Part shown: in pieces, positions 1-12,207 of the stretch
Numbering within the stretch: the stretch's first letter is position 1
How the letters are laid out: the number at the start of each line of letters is the position of its first letter
Assembly (NCBI GenBank): GCA_018398585.1
Contig: JAGTTD010000001.1
Coordinates: forward strand, 10,604,501-10,668,500
Origin: Simmondsia chinensis
Lineage: Eukaryota; Streptophyta; Magnoliopsida; Caryophyllales; Simmondsiaceae
DNA length: 64,000 nt
Reading direction: 5' to 3'
Notes under the pieces: generated by a model
The model's input: the letters and a program-made list of their open reading frames with translations, nothing else
The model's database searches: none
What the model was told of the DNA's origin: nothing
Translations under genes and position numbers: made by a program

Positions 1-260
1 GTAGGTTTTAACTTAGAACAAACATCTTGAAACCATAAAATTATAATTGTTATTTTCTACAATGGACTTTTCTGTTGGTTTGCCCCGGTTTTTTATCTCT
101 ACCATGGAGGACTTTCCACTTTTTATATGGTGCTGATGGATTTTTGATTTAATTTTCTTGTTAATATTTGGTGATGTTCATATCCCTATGATTTAATCTA
201 TGATTAATATTGTCTTGATTGGTCAACTAGAATTTGGTTTAGTGTTTTAGACCTCAACAA
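1..260 (+). mobile_element. Copia-1 5' LTR, cut by window edge
   Basis: Right-hand part of a long terminal repeat. Stretches around 80-190 (the run ending in a TTAATATTTGGTGATG-like string) reappear, diverged, around 3870-4000, which identifies the pair of LTRs. A methionine-tRNA primer-binding site follows directly. The LTR start lies outside the window. Similarity to the 3' copy is patchy, so the insertion is old. Confidence 0.6.
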
Positions 261-262
261 AA

Positions 263-274
263 TTGTATCAGAGC
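263..274 (+). other. Primer-binding site of Copia-1
   Basis: TTGTATCAGAGC differs at one position from the plant initiator Met-tRNA primer site TGGTATCAGAGC used by most Ty1/copia elements. It sits between the LTR end and the gag start, as expected. Confidence 0.75.
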
Positions 275-301
275 TAAGGTCCACTATTGGGGTGAATAAT
301 A

Positions 302-3300
302 ATGGATTGTAATAGTATTAGTATTATGATAAGATTGACCAGTGAAAATAATTCAATTTGGAAGCCAATGATGGAGGATCTACTTGGTTGTAAGAATTTG
401 CATGACTCATTGAGGATGATAGTGGTAGGTCAAAAAAATTGACAGATAAATAATGATAAAAATTGGGTATAAATACAGTTGAGAATATTAGAAAGTGGGT
501 AGATTCGGTGTTTTTTTGCCATATATTGCAGCAGACTAATGCCAAGACGTTACAGAAAATTTTATCAAGTTAGTATCAAAGAAAGGCACAACAAAATAAG
601 GCCTTTCTGATTAAGAATTTGGTGAACCTGAAATTCAAAGAGGGCTGGTCTATGGTATAAGACTTTAATGGATTTCATGATGTTATTAATCAGTTAACTA
701 TCAAAAAATTATTCTTGATAATGAGTTGCAGGCTTTTTTCTTTTAAGCTCTCTACCTGGCAGGCTGGAGACCTTGGTGGTAACTATTAATTTCTTAGCTC
801 CGAATGGGAAATTGTCCTTCAATGTAGTCAAAGATTGCGTGTTCAATAATGTGATAAGACGAAAGCAGATGAGTGTTTGTTCTATGCAAGAACTAAGGTA
901 GGAGTAATATTAGAGGGCCTAAGAAGCATGGTAAGTCAAGAGGTAAGTTCAACTCCAGGGAAGAAAAACCAAAGTGCTCGCATTGTCATAAAACCTAACA
1001 CTTGAAGCAAAATTATTTTCTTCTCAAAAGCAAATAGAAAGATGAAACAAATCAGAGAAAGGCAGACAATGAAAAAGTTGTAGCTGCAATGAAAGGTCAT
1101 GATAATGATGACCAAGTGATGATGAAGGATTAGTAAAGATGATACAGACTAGGTACTCCTCAGCAATACAATATTGCATAAAGGATGAATAAAATAAATG
1201 TAGAGAAAACTAGATGTTTACTTAGAATGTCAATGCTGCCTACAACATTTTGGGGTGAATCTGTGAATACTAATGTATACATCATTAACAAGGCTCAATC
1301 AGTTCGTTTGACATTTGACATTCGAGACAGAGTGAAGAAAAGGAAAGATATTTCTTATTCTCATTTGAAGCTATTGGGTGCAAAGCCTTCGAACATGTAC
1401 AAAAAGAATAGGGATCAAAACATGACATTGAAGCAACACTGTGTATATTTGTAGGATTTGGTGATGAGGATTTTGATTATAGATTATGGGACCCTGTGAA
1501 GAAAAAGACTGCGAGAAGTGCAGATGTTGTATTTCACGAACATAAGAACATGGCTAATTTTGACATGCCGGAGAAGACTACATGTGCTCATAGCGGTGTT
1601 GCTAATACTATACTAATTTCATCTTCATAAGGTGCTATAGATGAAGTACTAGTGTACAATGGGATAGACCTTAAGAATGACTCTGAGCCAGTTGCAATTA
1701 GTGATTATCCAGGTGCAATTGGTGTTGAGTAGGGAGAGCCAGCCTTTCAACCTGTGATTGCAAAACCTCAGGTGAGAAGGTATGATAGAGGGCATCAACA
1801 GTATACAACATACTCAAGTTTGGGTCATATTTGTCTTACTAATGAGGAGGAACCAGAGAACTTCAAAGAAGTGCAGACTCGTGAAGACAAAGATTGTTTG
1901 GTGAAAGCTATGGAAGAAGAGATGATTTTTTTTAGAAAATAATGGAACCTATGAGTTGGTTGATCATCTTAAGAATGGAAAAACACTTCAGAAGAGGAAG
2001 GTGTTCAAGCTGAAAAAGAATAATGATCAAGTTGTGAAACATAAGGCTTAATTGGTGGTAAAAGTATTCAATTAGAAGAAAGGGGTTGATTTTGATTAGA
2101 TCTTCGCTCTGGTTATGAAGATGAGTTCCTCTCAAGTGGTATTGGGTATGGAAACTAGTATGAATCTTGAGCTTGAACAGGAACATGTGAGGACTGCATC
2201 TCTACGTGGTGATAAGCAAGAGGAGATATAACATGAAGCACCTGGAGGGATATGAAATTCAAGGTAAGGAGCATTTGGTTTGTAGGTTGAAAAAGAGCTT
2301 CTATGGTTTGGAGTAGGCTTCCAAACAATGGTACAGGAAGTTTGACTAATTTGCGATAGGTCAAAGATACAAGAGAACAGATGCATATCATTATGTGTAT
2401 ATAAAGAATTTCTCTAGAGGTAATTTCATCATTTTACTGCTTTATATTGATGATATGATAATTGCTCGTAAAGATGTTGATATGATTTGAATCGTAAATA
2501 TGTTGATATGATTTGAAGTCTTAAGGAGTCAAAGTCTTTTGAAATGAAAGATTTGGGTCCAATGAAGTGGATTTTGAGTATGAATATTACTTGTGATAGA
2601 GAAGTTGGAAAGTTTTAGTTGTCCAAGAAATGTATGTTGAATGAGCGCTTGATAGGTTTAACATGAAGAGTACTAAACCAGTTAGCATGCCTCTTGCTAC
2701 ACATTTAAAATTAAGGAAACAATCTTGTCTTTTTGCCAAGGAAGAAAAAGAAGAGATGTCTTTTATTCCCTAGTGCTCTACTTTTGGGTCTTTGATATAT
2801 ACCATAGTTTTTGCTCAGCTAGATATTGCTTATGAGTGTTGTGAGCGGGTTTCTTTTGATTCCAGGGAAAGTTCATTGGGTAGCAGTTTTGAAGGGAATA
2901 CTAATTCTTATATAGTAGGATGTTTTAATAGTAGGAAATCTACTTCAGGGAATTTGTTCACTTTTGCATGGGGAGTTGTGCCTTAGCAATCTATGTTGCA
3001 AAAGTTTGTTGCTTTTTCCGCTACTGAAGGTGAGTATATTTTTGTTGTTAGATGTTGCGGATGAAAAGATTTCTTCCAGAGTTGAGTCTGAAATAGAAAG
3101 AGTATGTGGTTTTTTGTGGTTGTCAGAGTGCAATGGATTTGAGTAAAAAATTACATATATAATGCTGCACAAAACACATTGATACACAATATCATTGGTG
3201 GCGTTCTGCTTTGAAGAGGAATTGATGATTTGAAGTAGATCCATGCAGACAAGAACTTGTCGGCTATGTTGACAAAGGTGGTTGTTACTCGGAAGTTGGA

Positions 3301-3385
3301 GTTGTGCAATAGGTTGGCCTGTATGAAATGTAAGTAGCTTGATGAGGAATTCACTCCTCCTCATAGTGGCTTGGAGGGGCAGATT
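302..3385 (+). pseudogene. Copia-1 gag-pol, decayed
   Basis: Ty1/copia polyprotein remnant with many stops and frameshifts. Gag starts near 302 and carries the usual N-terminal 'N.IWKPMMEDLL' type pattern near 350-385. Around 1150 the reading jumps from gag straight into the late integrase ('RMNK...LPTTFWGE' at 1185-1260), so zinc knuckle, protease and integrase core are missing. Reverse transcriptase follows at about 1920-2640, with 'ASKQWYRKFD' near 2320 and a YIDDM active-site box near 2440-2455. The RNase H tail ends near 3340 with a degenerate ADMLTK-type motif. The family is clear; the gene is dead. It appears related to Copia-2. Confidence 0.85.
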
Positions 3386-4010
3386 TGTGAGGTACATGAT
3401 GGGCACTATGGTCCAGCTCACATGTAGTAGATTTTTATTAAGCAAAAGTAAAAATAGGATTGAGTTTTGATGGTTGTTTGATCATGGGATTAAATGGGCC
3501 CGTGTGAATAGGCCATGTAAGGCCAATGAAAGCTTTTGGGGTTTTCATAGAATTTGTTGTGAAGAGCTACAAATAAAAGCTCACAGAAAAGCATTAAACA
3601 TGAGGGATGAGGGTAACAATCCAAAACAGAGAGAGTGAGAGTTGTTGTGACCTCAAGCTCGGCTCAGAAAATGTCGTGTTTTTTGGGCGATGATCAGGAA
3701 TTGCTCTTTGACCAATTTAGAGTGCGTTTTCTAGGAAATTTTAGAGCAAATTGATTGGGGAGAATAATTGTTCTTAGGCGTATGGAGGTAATCCTTGTAT
3801 TGCTCTAATTTGCTTGTTAGTTTCAATTTATGGCAAACATCATTAAACTATAATGTTTTAATTCTCATTTTTAGTACTGGATTTCACCATCGATATGCCC
3901 CATTGTTTTTTCCCTCTAATCAGGAGTGTTTTATAAGTTATATTTGGTGTTGATTTTTTCCACTTTATTTTTCTCATTGATATTTGGTGGTCTTGGTAGG
4001 CCATATGAAC
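3386..4010 (+). mobile_element. Copia-1 3' LTR
   Basis: Begins TGTGAGGTAC just after a purine-rich stretch (GGCTTGGAGGGGCAGA, 3367-3382) that serves as polypurine tract. The last 150 bases resemble the 5' LTR at 80-190. The right end is uncertain because similarity fades after about 4000. Confidence 0.6.
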
Positions 4011-4489
4011 TAAAAATACTTCCTTAATCATGATTACGAAAACCGCAACGATTAAAGGAATTTGATTCGTTCTTTTCTACTTACAAAACTGTAATAATAG
4101 AAAGGGAAGAATAATATATCAAATTTATCCAATGAAAGTTGTCTTACAACTAAAGAGAACACCCATATTTATCGACTTAAAAAATGACAGCTAAAATAAC
4201 TAGAATAAAGACTGCATTCTAATTAAGAAATAAATTATAGATGTTTTGAACAACTAAAACTCTTAAAATAACTAAACTCTTGTAACAGCACTAATTCTGA
4301 ATGGACTCTTGTTAGGAGAATAATTCAAATTATACTGCCAATCGGTCCCCAATTGGTTAATTTGAGAAGTAGTAACCCATAGTTCTATCTCTGTCCTAAC
4401 TGGAGTGCTTGAGAAGTAATCTGTCACAATTCTACCTCTTGCATTATTATTATTTTTTTTAACCAAAGGAAAAGCCCTATCAGTTGCAT
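4011..4489. other. No recognisable gene
   Basis: AT-rich sequence. A 64-codon open frame on the minus strand (4272-4466) has no motif that I recognise. Confidence 0.5.
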
Positions 4490-4850
4490 CGTTCTACCCG
4501 TTTTGACAAGAATTGTACAAAAATGACAAGCAATATAACTTGAATAATAGAAAACACTTGGAATGAGAGAATAATCTTGGATGATTGAATTAACAACAAT
4601 CCTAGCCTACTTATAATTTACATCAAGGCAAATGAAAAGGTGCAAGACTAAAAGGAATCCTAGGCAAAACGCATCAAAGCAATTCTAGATCTAGAAAAAT
4701 AAGAGAAATGAAGAAAGCATTCATGGGGCCAATTACGTCTATGTGGCCGGTTACAAGAGAAACCAAGGGGGAATAAAGACCAAAAATTTACTATCCTAAT
4801 TTAATTCTAAATCTAATTTATTCTATTACATTAAAACAAATACAATAAAA
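4490..4850 (-). repeat. Diverged LTR-like fragment
   Basis: Collinear with the Copia-4 LTR at 29880-30245: shared order of blocks around TTGGATGATT, CCTACTTATAAT, CATTCATGG and CCGGTTACA followed by a purine-rich AAGGGGGAA block. This suggests a solo or truncated LTR of the same copia family in minus orientation. No coding sequence next to it could be assigned. Confidence 0.45.
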
Positions 4851-6746
4851 CAAATATAGAATTGAACAAGAATCCGTCCTTGAAGTTGACCATGGTACCA
4901 TGTGGTGGATTGAGACAAAAATAGAAGGAGCTAAATGGAATCATTTCTGGTTGTGATATGTTACAAGTTTGATGCCTGATAGAAACGATCATGGTGGTGC
5001 GCTCTGCGTACAGTGATGACAAGGTGGGTCGAGGTGGATGGTGAGCGATTTCCAGTAATGGAAGTGGTTCATGTAAGAATTGATACTATACAAAGATGAA
5101 CGAGGAAGGTTTGGTGGTGGTCGCTCGTGGATGACGATAGCTAAGCCTTTGACGAGTGACAAGAATCAAGTTGATAATGATATATCTATCTATCGATGGC
5201 CCGAAGATTTAGTCAAAGCCCGCATCGACTATGTTTTCTGTGGTAATGATTATAGCTAGATAGTGGTATGGTGAAGATGATGGTAGTAGAAGTAGTTGTG
5301 GCTTGTTGCTAATGTTACATACAAGGACATGTAGTCTAGGCCTCCATCATCCTTCGAATATCTCCTCACTACAATCGGGATCAGTACACAGAAATGCGAA
5401 AACTTGTTTTTTAGACAGGCTAAATATGGAGTCTGAATATGCAGGCGAATTAACATTGTAAATATTTTGTTTATCTTCTTCCACATCCTCCACTTACTAT
5501 GGATTCTGAGGCTTGAATCACTAGGCACATTGTTTTAGCCAACAGCTCCATCAATGCCTCCTAATGCATGATTCATTTGTTAATCTTGTCCAACTACATA
5601 TTCAATTATTGAACTAGGTCCCTTTTATAGATCTCATCAAGAAGATATGTCCTCTCTGTTGCTTGCTTTATTACAAAGCAGCATTGAAAATTGACCAACA
5701 CTTAATTCAAGACTTTTTTTAATTGAGGAGGTGTTAAGCGACCAACAACTAATTGTAGGGCATAAGACCTAAAGGCACTAAGCCATTCTGAAACACTATA
5801 GTATTAATTCATCAACCATGAAGAAACCAATAAAGGAATTGGTTCCATCGGGTAACACCTCCTCAATTACATCCACCCCATTATCTAACTCCTCCCCTAA
5901 CAACATCAACACTTTCACTACTTGTCGCTACAGGTATTGTCGCTACAGGTGGCCCCACACCAACCTCCACACTGGTGACCCTAGCAATCCAAACCCAATA
6001 TGTCCAATCCTAGCTAATACCTATGATGCCCAACTAAATGAACCCATCTGATGCCTATGTGAGAGACAAAATAGAGCAAATGTAATAACAATTACAAACA
6101 AAATAGAAGGGAGGACTTGAAATAGCAGAGGAATGGAAAACAGTCCTACGGAACAGTGGTGCTAGGATGGTGACCCACCCTGCAACAATCTCCAAGATGC
6201 AAGAACGCTGATGGAGGTGGATAGCATGCAACCCCACGAACAACCAATAGTTACAAGTGAACATAGTTAGCTTGAGGTTGGTAGGAGGAAGGATAGGGGG
6301 TGGAGTTCTGACAGAAAATCATAACATGCCGTATCATGTTTGTGTTTTGTCAGCAGGTATTCTTAAAAAATGAGTCAACCTACACTTGCAAGGTTTTTAA
6401 ATAATTTACAAATTATAAACCCTTACTGAACCTAATTTACAAATAGGGTAAACCATGGGTAACTTTGTTTTTTAAATGCTATCTTGTTAATTTACAAGCA
6501 TTTCATTAGTACACCTCACAGTTGATATTACAATAAATATAAGAAACATTTATAATTATTAAAAAAATTATTAAGTTAACATGATCAATATATTTTATAT
6601 TGACTTACTTGACATGGCTACCAAATAATATATAATAATAATAGAACTACAACACTCAAATAACCTAAATAACTATATAAATAGGTAAAGCGTATTAAAT
6701 ATAAGCTGAGCCAACCCAAACACAAATTAAATATAATAATTTAAAC
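4851..6746. other. Unrecognised AT-rich DNA
   Basis: No host gene, RNA gene or transposon protein could be supported on either strand. Short open frames at 5256-5528 (-) and 5818-6051 (+) lack known motifs. A tandem 15-mer (TGTCGCTACAGGTAT type) lies at about 5927-5950. Probably old decayed repeat DNA. Confidence 0.45.
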
Positions 6747-6761
6747 AAATTAAACATGATA
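6747..6761. repeat. LINE target-site duplication, 3' copy
   Basis: AAATTAAACATGATA, identical to 13179-13193, directly abutting the poly(T) (plus strand) that is the LINE poly(A) tail. Confidence 0.9.
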
Positions 6762-6944
6762 TTTTTTTTATTTGTTTTTTTGGTAAGTCGGCGAAATATG
6801 TAGATGAAAAGAAAATTAGTACAAGCTATAAAGGGCATACCCTAGGACACGGCCGAAGCCTGCAAATATGAAACAGAGTCATAAGAGTCGGACAAAGTCC
6901 ATACAAAAAACAACCAAAGAACAACAAAGGGAACAAAAAAGAAA

Positions 6945-9900
6945 CTAAGTCTCAAGACCCCAGTGCCGAAGCAAGGAGGTGTGATGATGAGCTCCTCTGA
7001 ACGAAGAAGCAGCAAGCAAGCGGCTCCTGACCAAACTAGCAATCTCCTCTCGAACGGCTGCAATTGGTCTGGACTGAGAACGCTGGACCCGAAGGTTGCG
7101 CTCGTACCAGACAGTATACACAGTCGCAGAGAGGCAAAGTCGGGCAATACTGCCAATCTCTCGCCCCCTGAGATGCTGAGCAGCCCAAGTGACAAGATCG
7201 TCCCAAGGAAGGATAGGCCAAGCGACAGATGTACTCGGAGTGACAGAGCTCCAGACCGAGGTGGAAAAGGAGCAGGCTAAGAAGAGGTGCTCATGTGTCT
7301 CGTCAGCAGAACCGCAAAGAACACAGACACTCTGAACCTCTAATGCTCCGAAAAGCCGAAGTCGGTCCCAGGTCCAAAGTCGCTGCCGAGAGGCGAGCCA
7401 GAGAATGAAGGAGTGTCTCGGTATATGCATCTGAAACCACAGAAGGTGATGAATGGTATCCTCCCCTCTCCTACTCAGCACCGTCTCCCAAGCAGACTTG
7501 GTGGTGAAGTTCCCCGATGGGTCACCCAACCACCGGATGAAGTCCTCTACACCAGCCCGGGGGCTAAAATCAATGGTGTCCCAGATGGGTCGGAGCTCCA
7601 AACAACCCTATGGAAATCTCCACTGACCACCCTAAATAATGGATGAGACCTGAGAATCCCAATGAAGTCCAGAGGAGGTGAGCAGACGAGTCGGGAAGCG
7701 CTCCGAAAGGCGACCACATGGCAGCCAGTAATCAGTCCAAAGGGCAGTGTCAAGGCCATCACCAATGACATGGTAGATCGCACCAGAGCAGAGGCGGCGG
7801 ACCGAAAGAATCTGAGTCCAGCACCAAGAAGCAGAACTCGTCGCCCGAATAGTCCAGAAGTTCCGCCCTCGAAGCCGGTTCAGATGACCCCAACGCGGTC
7901 GTAACGAGGAAGGGTCAGAGAGGAGGAACCAGATATGCTTCATAATCGAAGCCTGGTTCCACTCAGCAAGGCGACGGAGCCCAAGACCACCCTCCCGCCG
8001 AGGGTAACACAGATGCCTCCAAGCAACTTTTGCCCCTCCCGGGGCTAAAGAAGATCCTCTCCAAAGGAACGCCGCAAGAGTCGACTCAATCTTCCTGATC
8101 ATCGTCTTCGGAAGCATGAAGACCGATAACCAGTAGACCTGAGTGGCGAAAAGAACAGATCGGATAAGCTACAGACAACCAGTATACGTTAGAGAAGGGG
8201 AGGTCCAGAGCCGTATACGAGAGAGAATGCGATCCGGCAGTGGCTTGCAGTCAACGTATCGTAGCCGAGAAGTGATAAATGGTACCCCCAAATAACGAAC
8301 TGGGCATTGCCCAAGGCTAAAACCCAGAACACCCAAAATGTCCCGCTGAGTCGCAAAGTCCACCCCTGCTAGAAAAACTGAGCTCTTCGCTGCATTCGAG
8401 GACAGCCTTGAGAGTACAGCAAAGCGGTCTAAAGCCTCACAAACAACAGATACACTACCCATATCACCCCGACAGAAGATCATCAGGTCATCAGCAAAAC
8501 ATAGGTGCGTCAGCCCAGTACGACCCATCACGGATGATAGTGAAAACGCGGGTCATCGATAGCATGACGAAGCAGCCCTCGGAGACCCTCCATAGCAATA
8601 ACAAACAAATAAAGAGAGAGAGGGTCACCCTGACGTACACCTCGACTGGAGTGGAAGAACCCCTGAAGTTCGCCATTGATGGCGACGGAAAAGCGGGTTG
8701 TAGAGAGGCACTCGCGGATCCAACCAATCATCACCTCAGGAATCCCCATACTCCTCATACCAGCTAGAATGAAGTCCCATCGGACAGTGTCAAAAGCCTT
8801 ACGGATATCGACCTTCAGTGAACAACGAGGCGAGGCCTGAAGGTGATAACCGCGCATCAACTCCTATGTCAAAAGGATGCTGTCAGAGATCCGACGACCC
8901 TGAACAAATGCTGTCTGAGCATCGTCAATCAACCCGGGAAGGACACCCTTCAACCTGTTTGCAATGATCTTAGTGATACACTTATAGATCACATTGCAAC
9001 AGGAGATAGGGCGGAAGTCACCAAAGGTGGAGGGAGTCTCCACCTTGGGCACAAGACATATCCTGGTGGTGTTCAGGGCACCCAGCATGCGCCCGGAGAC
9101 GAAGAAAGACTGCACGGCCCTGATCACTGCTCCTCCACCACCTCCCAAGCCCTCTTAAAAAAGAGGGAAGTGCAACCATCAGGCCCCGGGGCTCTGTCAT
9201 CACCTATGGAAAAGAGAGCATCACGAACCTCAACTGTAGAGATCGCGGAGATAAGCGGGCGAGCCTGATCCTCAGAAATGCGAGCTTCAAAAAGGTCAGA
9301 AACATCCTCAGTCAGCGGACCACCCGGCTCAGTCAACAAATTCTGGAAGAAAGTAACCCTGGCACGAGAGATCAACTGCAGATCATATGTCCTCACACCA
9401 TCAGAACCAACAATCGACGAGATTCGGTTCCGGGCCTGCCGATGGAGAATAGATTGATGGAAGAACCGAGTGCTCTGATCCCCGAGCGAAAGCCTCTGAA
9501 TACGTGACTTCTGATGGTAGAATGCCTCCTCATCCCGACACAAAGCAGAATACTCACGAAAAGGACGGCGCTCCTCAAGACGAAGAGAAGAACTCTTAGG
9601 GTCCTCATCTAGGGCCCTCTGGCCCATGGCCCAAGCATCACGGGCCACCTCGACTCTGGCCAAAATGTGACTGTAATTGCGGGCATTGAGGGCCTTCAAC
9701 TCACTCTTCAGCAGCTTCAGCTTCTGAGTGAGCTGATACATCGGAGTACCCTCAACACAAGTGTCCCAGACTCGCCTAACAGTGAGAAGGAAGTCCTCGT
9801 GATTAGCCCAAAAATTGAAGAACTTAAAAGGAAGACGCATGGCACGACATTCCCCAAGCCCTCGCACAACAATGGCGTTATGATCCGAAACAATATGACG

Positions 9901-10566
9901 AGCAAGGATCTCGGCAGATGCGATGGGGAAATCACAGAGCCAACCCACGCTAAAAAGCAACCAGTCAAGCCGCTTGAGAATCAAGCGGTCATCCTCGGCC
10001 GCATTGGACCACATGAAATGAAGACTCGAAGAGGAGATGGGCGTGAGCTCAGCCTCAGTAACACACTCCTGGAAGTCATCCATGTGGCCCAGCCAACCCT
10101 CCTGGCCACCGCATCAATCAGAGAGGCTAAGGATGGCATTGAAATCCCCAAGTAGGATCCAAGGCTCACCCAAGAGACTCAAGCTAGTGCTTCGAATATA
10201 GTCCCATAAAGCGCGGGGAGGACCCGGCTCGTTAAAGCCGTAAAAAAAAGTATCGAGAAAGCTCACAGCTCCAGAAAGATCAGAGATACGATAAGTAAGG
10301 AACTGGTTCCCTCCCCGAATGAGCTCAACTGTAAAAACGCCTGGATCCCAAGCAACAATAATGCGACACCAAGTAGGGCATATGCCACTAAAGAGAAAGC
10401 TCCACTCGTCAGCACAACGAGCAATCGTCGCCTCAACGTCCGAAGGCTTGGTTTTGGTCTCGACCAAACCAACAACAGATAGACGATTGGAAGAAATCCA
10501 ATCACGAATAGCACAAAAGGATCGGGGATTGTTAAGCCCCCTAATATTCCAACAACCAACCACCAT
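6945..10566 (-). pseudogene. LINE ORF2: endonuclease-reverse transcriptase
   Basis: Target-primed reverse transcription enzyme of plant L1 elements. Domains in order: apurinic-type endonuclease with CWNIRGLN near 10490-10560 and GDFNAI near 10140; reverse transcriptase with APGPDG near 9200, a GVRQGDPLS box near 8600 and the catalytic FADD near 8490; C-terminal zf-RVT with C-X2-C...H...C near 7280-7340. Frame is kept from ORF1 to about 9130, then shifts near 9124-9148 and again near 8530. In-frame stops at 10114 (TGA), 8864, 8169, 7632 and 7608 (all TAG). The likely start is the ATG at 10566, ten codons before the end of the endonuclease signature. Non-functional, but all domains are recognisable. 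Confidence 0.93.
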
Positions 10567-10701
10567 GAGGAAACAATCAAGAGGGGGCGCGGCCCGCATG
10601 CTTGGCCGCACAAGTGAGCGGCCTCCTCGGGCCCACTACGACAACCTCAACACATGAAGAAGTGGAGGCGTCTGACAAACGCTCAGATTGGTTCGACATG
10701 C

Positions 10702-12207
10702 CTAGACCCGGCACACTAGTCGACTGACGCAACGAACAAACAAGGGGGTAGCAACTCCAAGAATGCCATCCTGAGCCATCTCCACATCAATAGGAACATC
10801 CATTGACTCCGAGTCTTCCCGAATAGGAGTGGGAACATGTAAAAAATCGGCGAAGGTCCGAGGCGAAAGGGAAACTGATCCAGAATTAGAAAGAACCATA
10901 CGGTCAACATCAACCTCGAAAGATCCGAAAAGCTGCCCACGGCTAGCATCCCCAGAGGAAAGCCCCTCCGAATCGGGCCCATTCCCACTAGTGCGAGTAA
11001 CGGGTGAAACTCTAGGAGAAAGCCCCTCCGAAACGGGCCCATTTCCCTTAGGTGAAACAGCGGGTACGTCACTAGAAGGAAGCCCCACCAAACTGGGCCC
11101 ATTCCCTCTGATGCACGAAGTAAGTGGGTCACGAGAGAAAAGCCCCTCCAAAACGGGCCTATTTCCACTAGAAAAAGAAAGTCTGGAAGGGCTAGAGCCA
11201 TTGGGTCCAGTAAAACGCAACCCAGCCGTGGGCCCAGGGAGAGAGAGGCACGGCCCAAGATGAACAACCGGCCCACCAACAGCCTGCTCCACTGACCGCA
11301 CGCAACCCCCATCCCCAACTAGCCCACCGTCATCTCCTTACCCACCAATAATTTCCTCCTCAAGCCCAATATTTGGCCCAATTGGAGGCCCATGCCCATT
11401 ATGCATCTCAACACCACTTCCCTTCTTCCCCTTAAGCCACCTCCGTCGCCGCCGGCCTTTACCGCCGGCCACCACCTCCGGTTGCTCCTGGAGGATAGTA
11501 ATGGTGCTCGGGGTGGAACAGGAATGACCAAAAACCCTACATTTATGACAAACTTTTGGCATACCCTCCAATTTGACAGTCACCGGCATGATTTGGCCAT
11601 TGTAATAAACCGAGAGTCACTTTGGGGGGTCAGTCTGAGCATCGAGCTGTACACATACACAAGCATAGCTAACCATAATACCTTCCAAGGTTGGTTGGTC
11701 CATGTAAAGGGGGTGGCCAACACCACTAGCTATCGAACTCAATGAATTCTCCAACCATAGGGAGGCCGGGAGGCCATGTAATTGGATCCAAATTGCGATC
11801 CGAGGGAGGTCGTGCGAGGGAGCGAAGTTAGGTTGCCAACGCTCAAGGGAGAGATAGTGCCCATTTAGGGTCCAAGGTCCACCCCTAAGAATCAAATCCG
11901 ACTCAGCCATCGACTTAAACCGGAAATAGTAGACTTCCTTATCCGCAATTACGCATTCAAGCCCTTTCGACCCCCAGAGAATTCAAGCTAAAGCAACACA
12001 CCGAGAGTATGCAACACGACCCCCAATAATATGACCAACAAGACATTGGCCCCATATTTGAAGACCCGGTGCTACATCGGCATCAGTGATGGTAGTAACC
12101 ACTTGCCCATTCACGAGCCTCGGAGGAACAAACCGAAGTGTACCACCCGGGGGTGACGAGCCAGCCACCGAGACCCACGACCGGGGTGGGGCGCCCGGTT
12201 CAGCCAT
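10702..12207 (-). pseudogene. LINE ORF1: RNA-binding gag-like protein
   Basis: Starts at the ATG at 12207 (MAEPGAPP...), the first Met before continuous similarity to plant LINE ORF1 proteins. A DUF4283-like region lies around 11640-11910 ('GGPWTLNGHYLSLERW'). A zinc knuckle follows at about 11520-11550 (CHKCRVFGHSC); its last cysteine is not at the usual spacing. The C-terminal half is low complexity with 20-residue repeats. Stops at 11983 and 11617 (TGA) and 11338 (TAA) break a frame that is otherwise constant from 12207 to 10702. ORF2 follows in the same frame after about 135 bases. Confidence 0.85.
10927..11180 (-). repeat. 60-bp tandem repeat inside LINE ORF1
   Basis: Four copies with exactly 60-bp spacing: the block GAAAGCCCCTCCGAA-GGGCCCATT recurs near 10958, 11018, 11078 and 11138 (plus strand). 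It encodes a 20-residue unit built around GNGP..EGL on the minus strand. The copies differ at several positions. Confidence 0.9.

Noticed and set aside
4272..6264. Small frames on both strands between Copia-1 and the LINE
   Set aside because: Checked for copia, gypsy and dehydrogenase motifs; none found.
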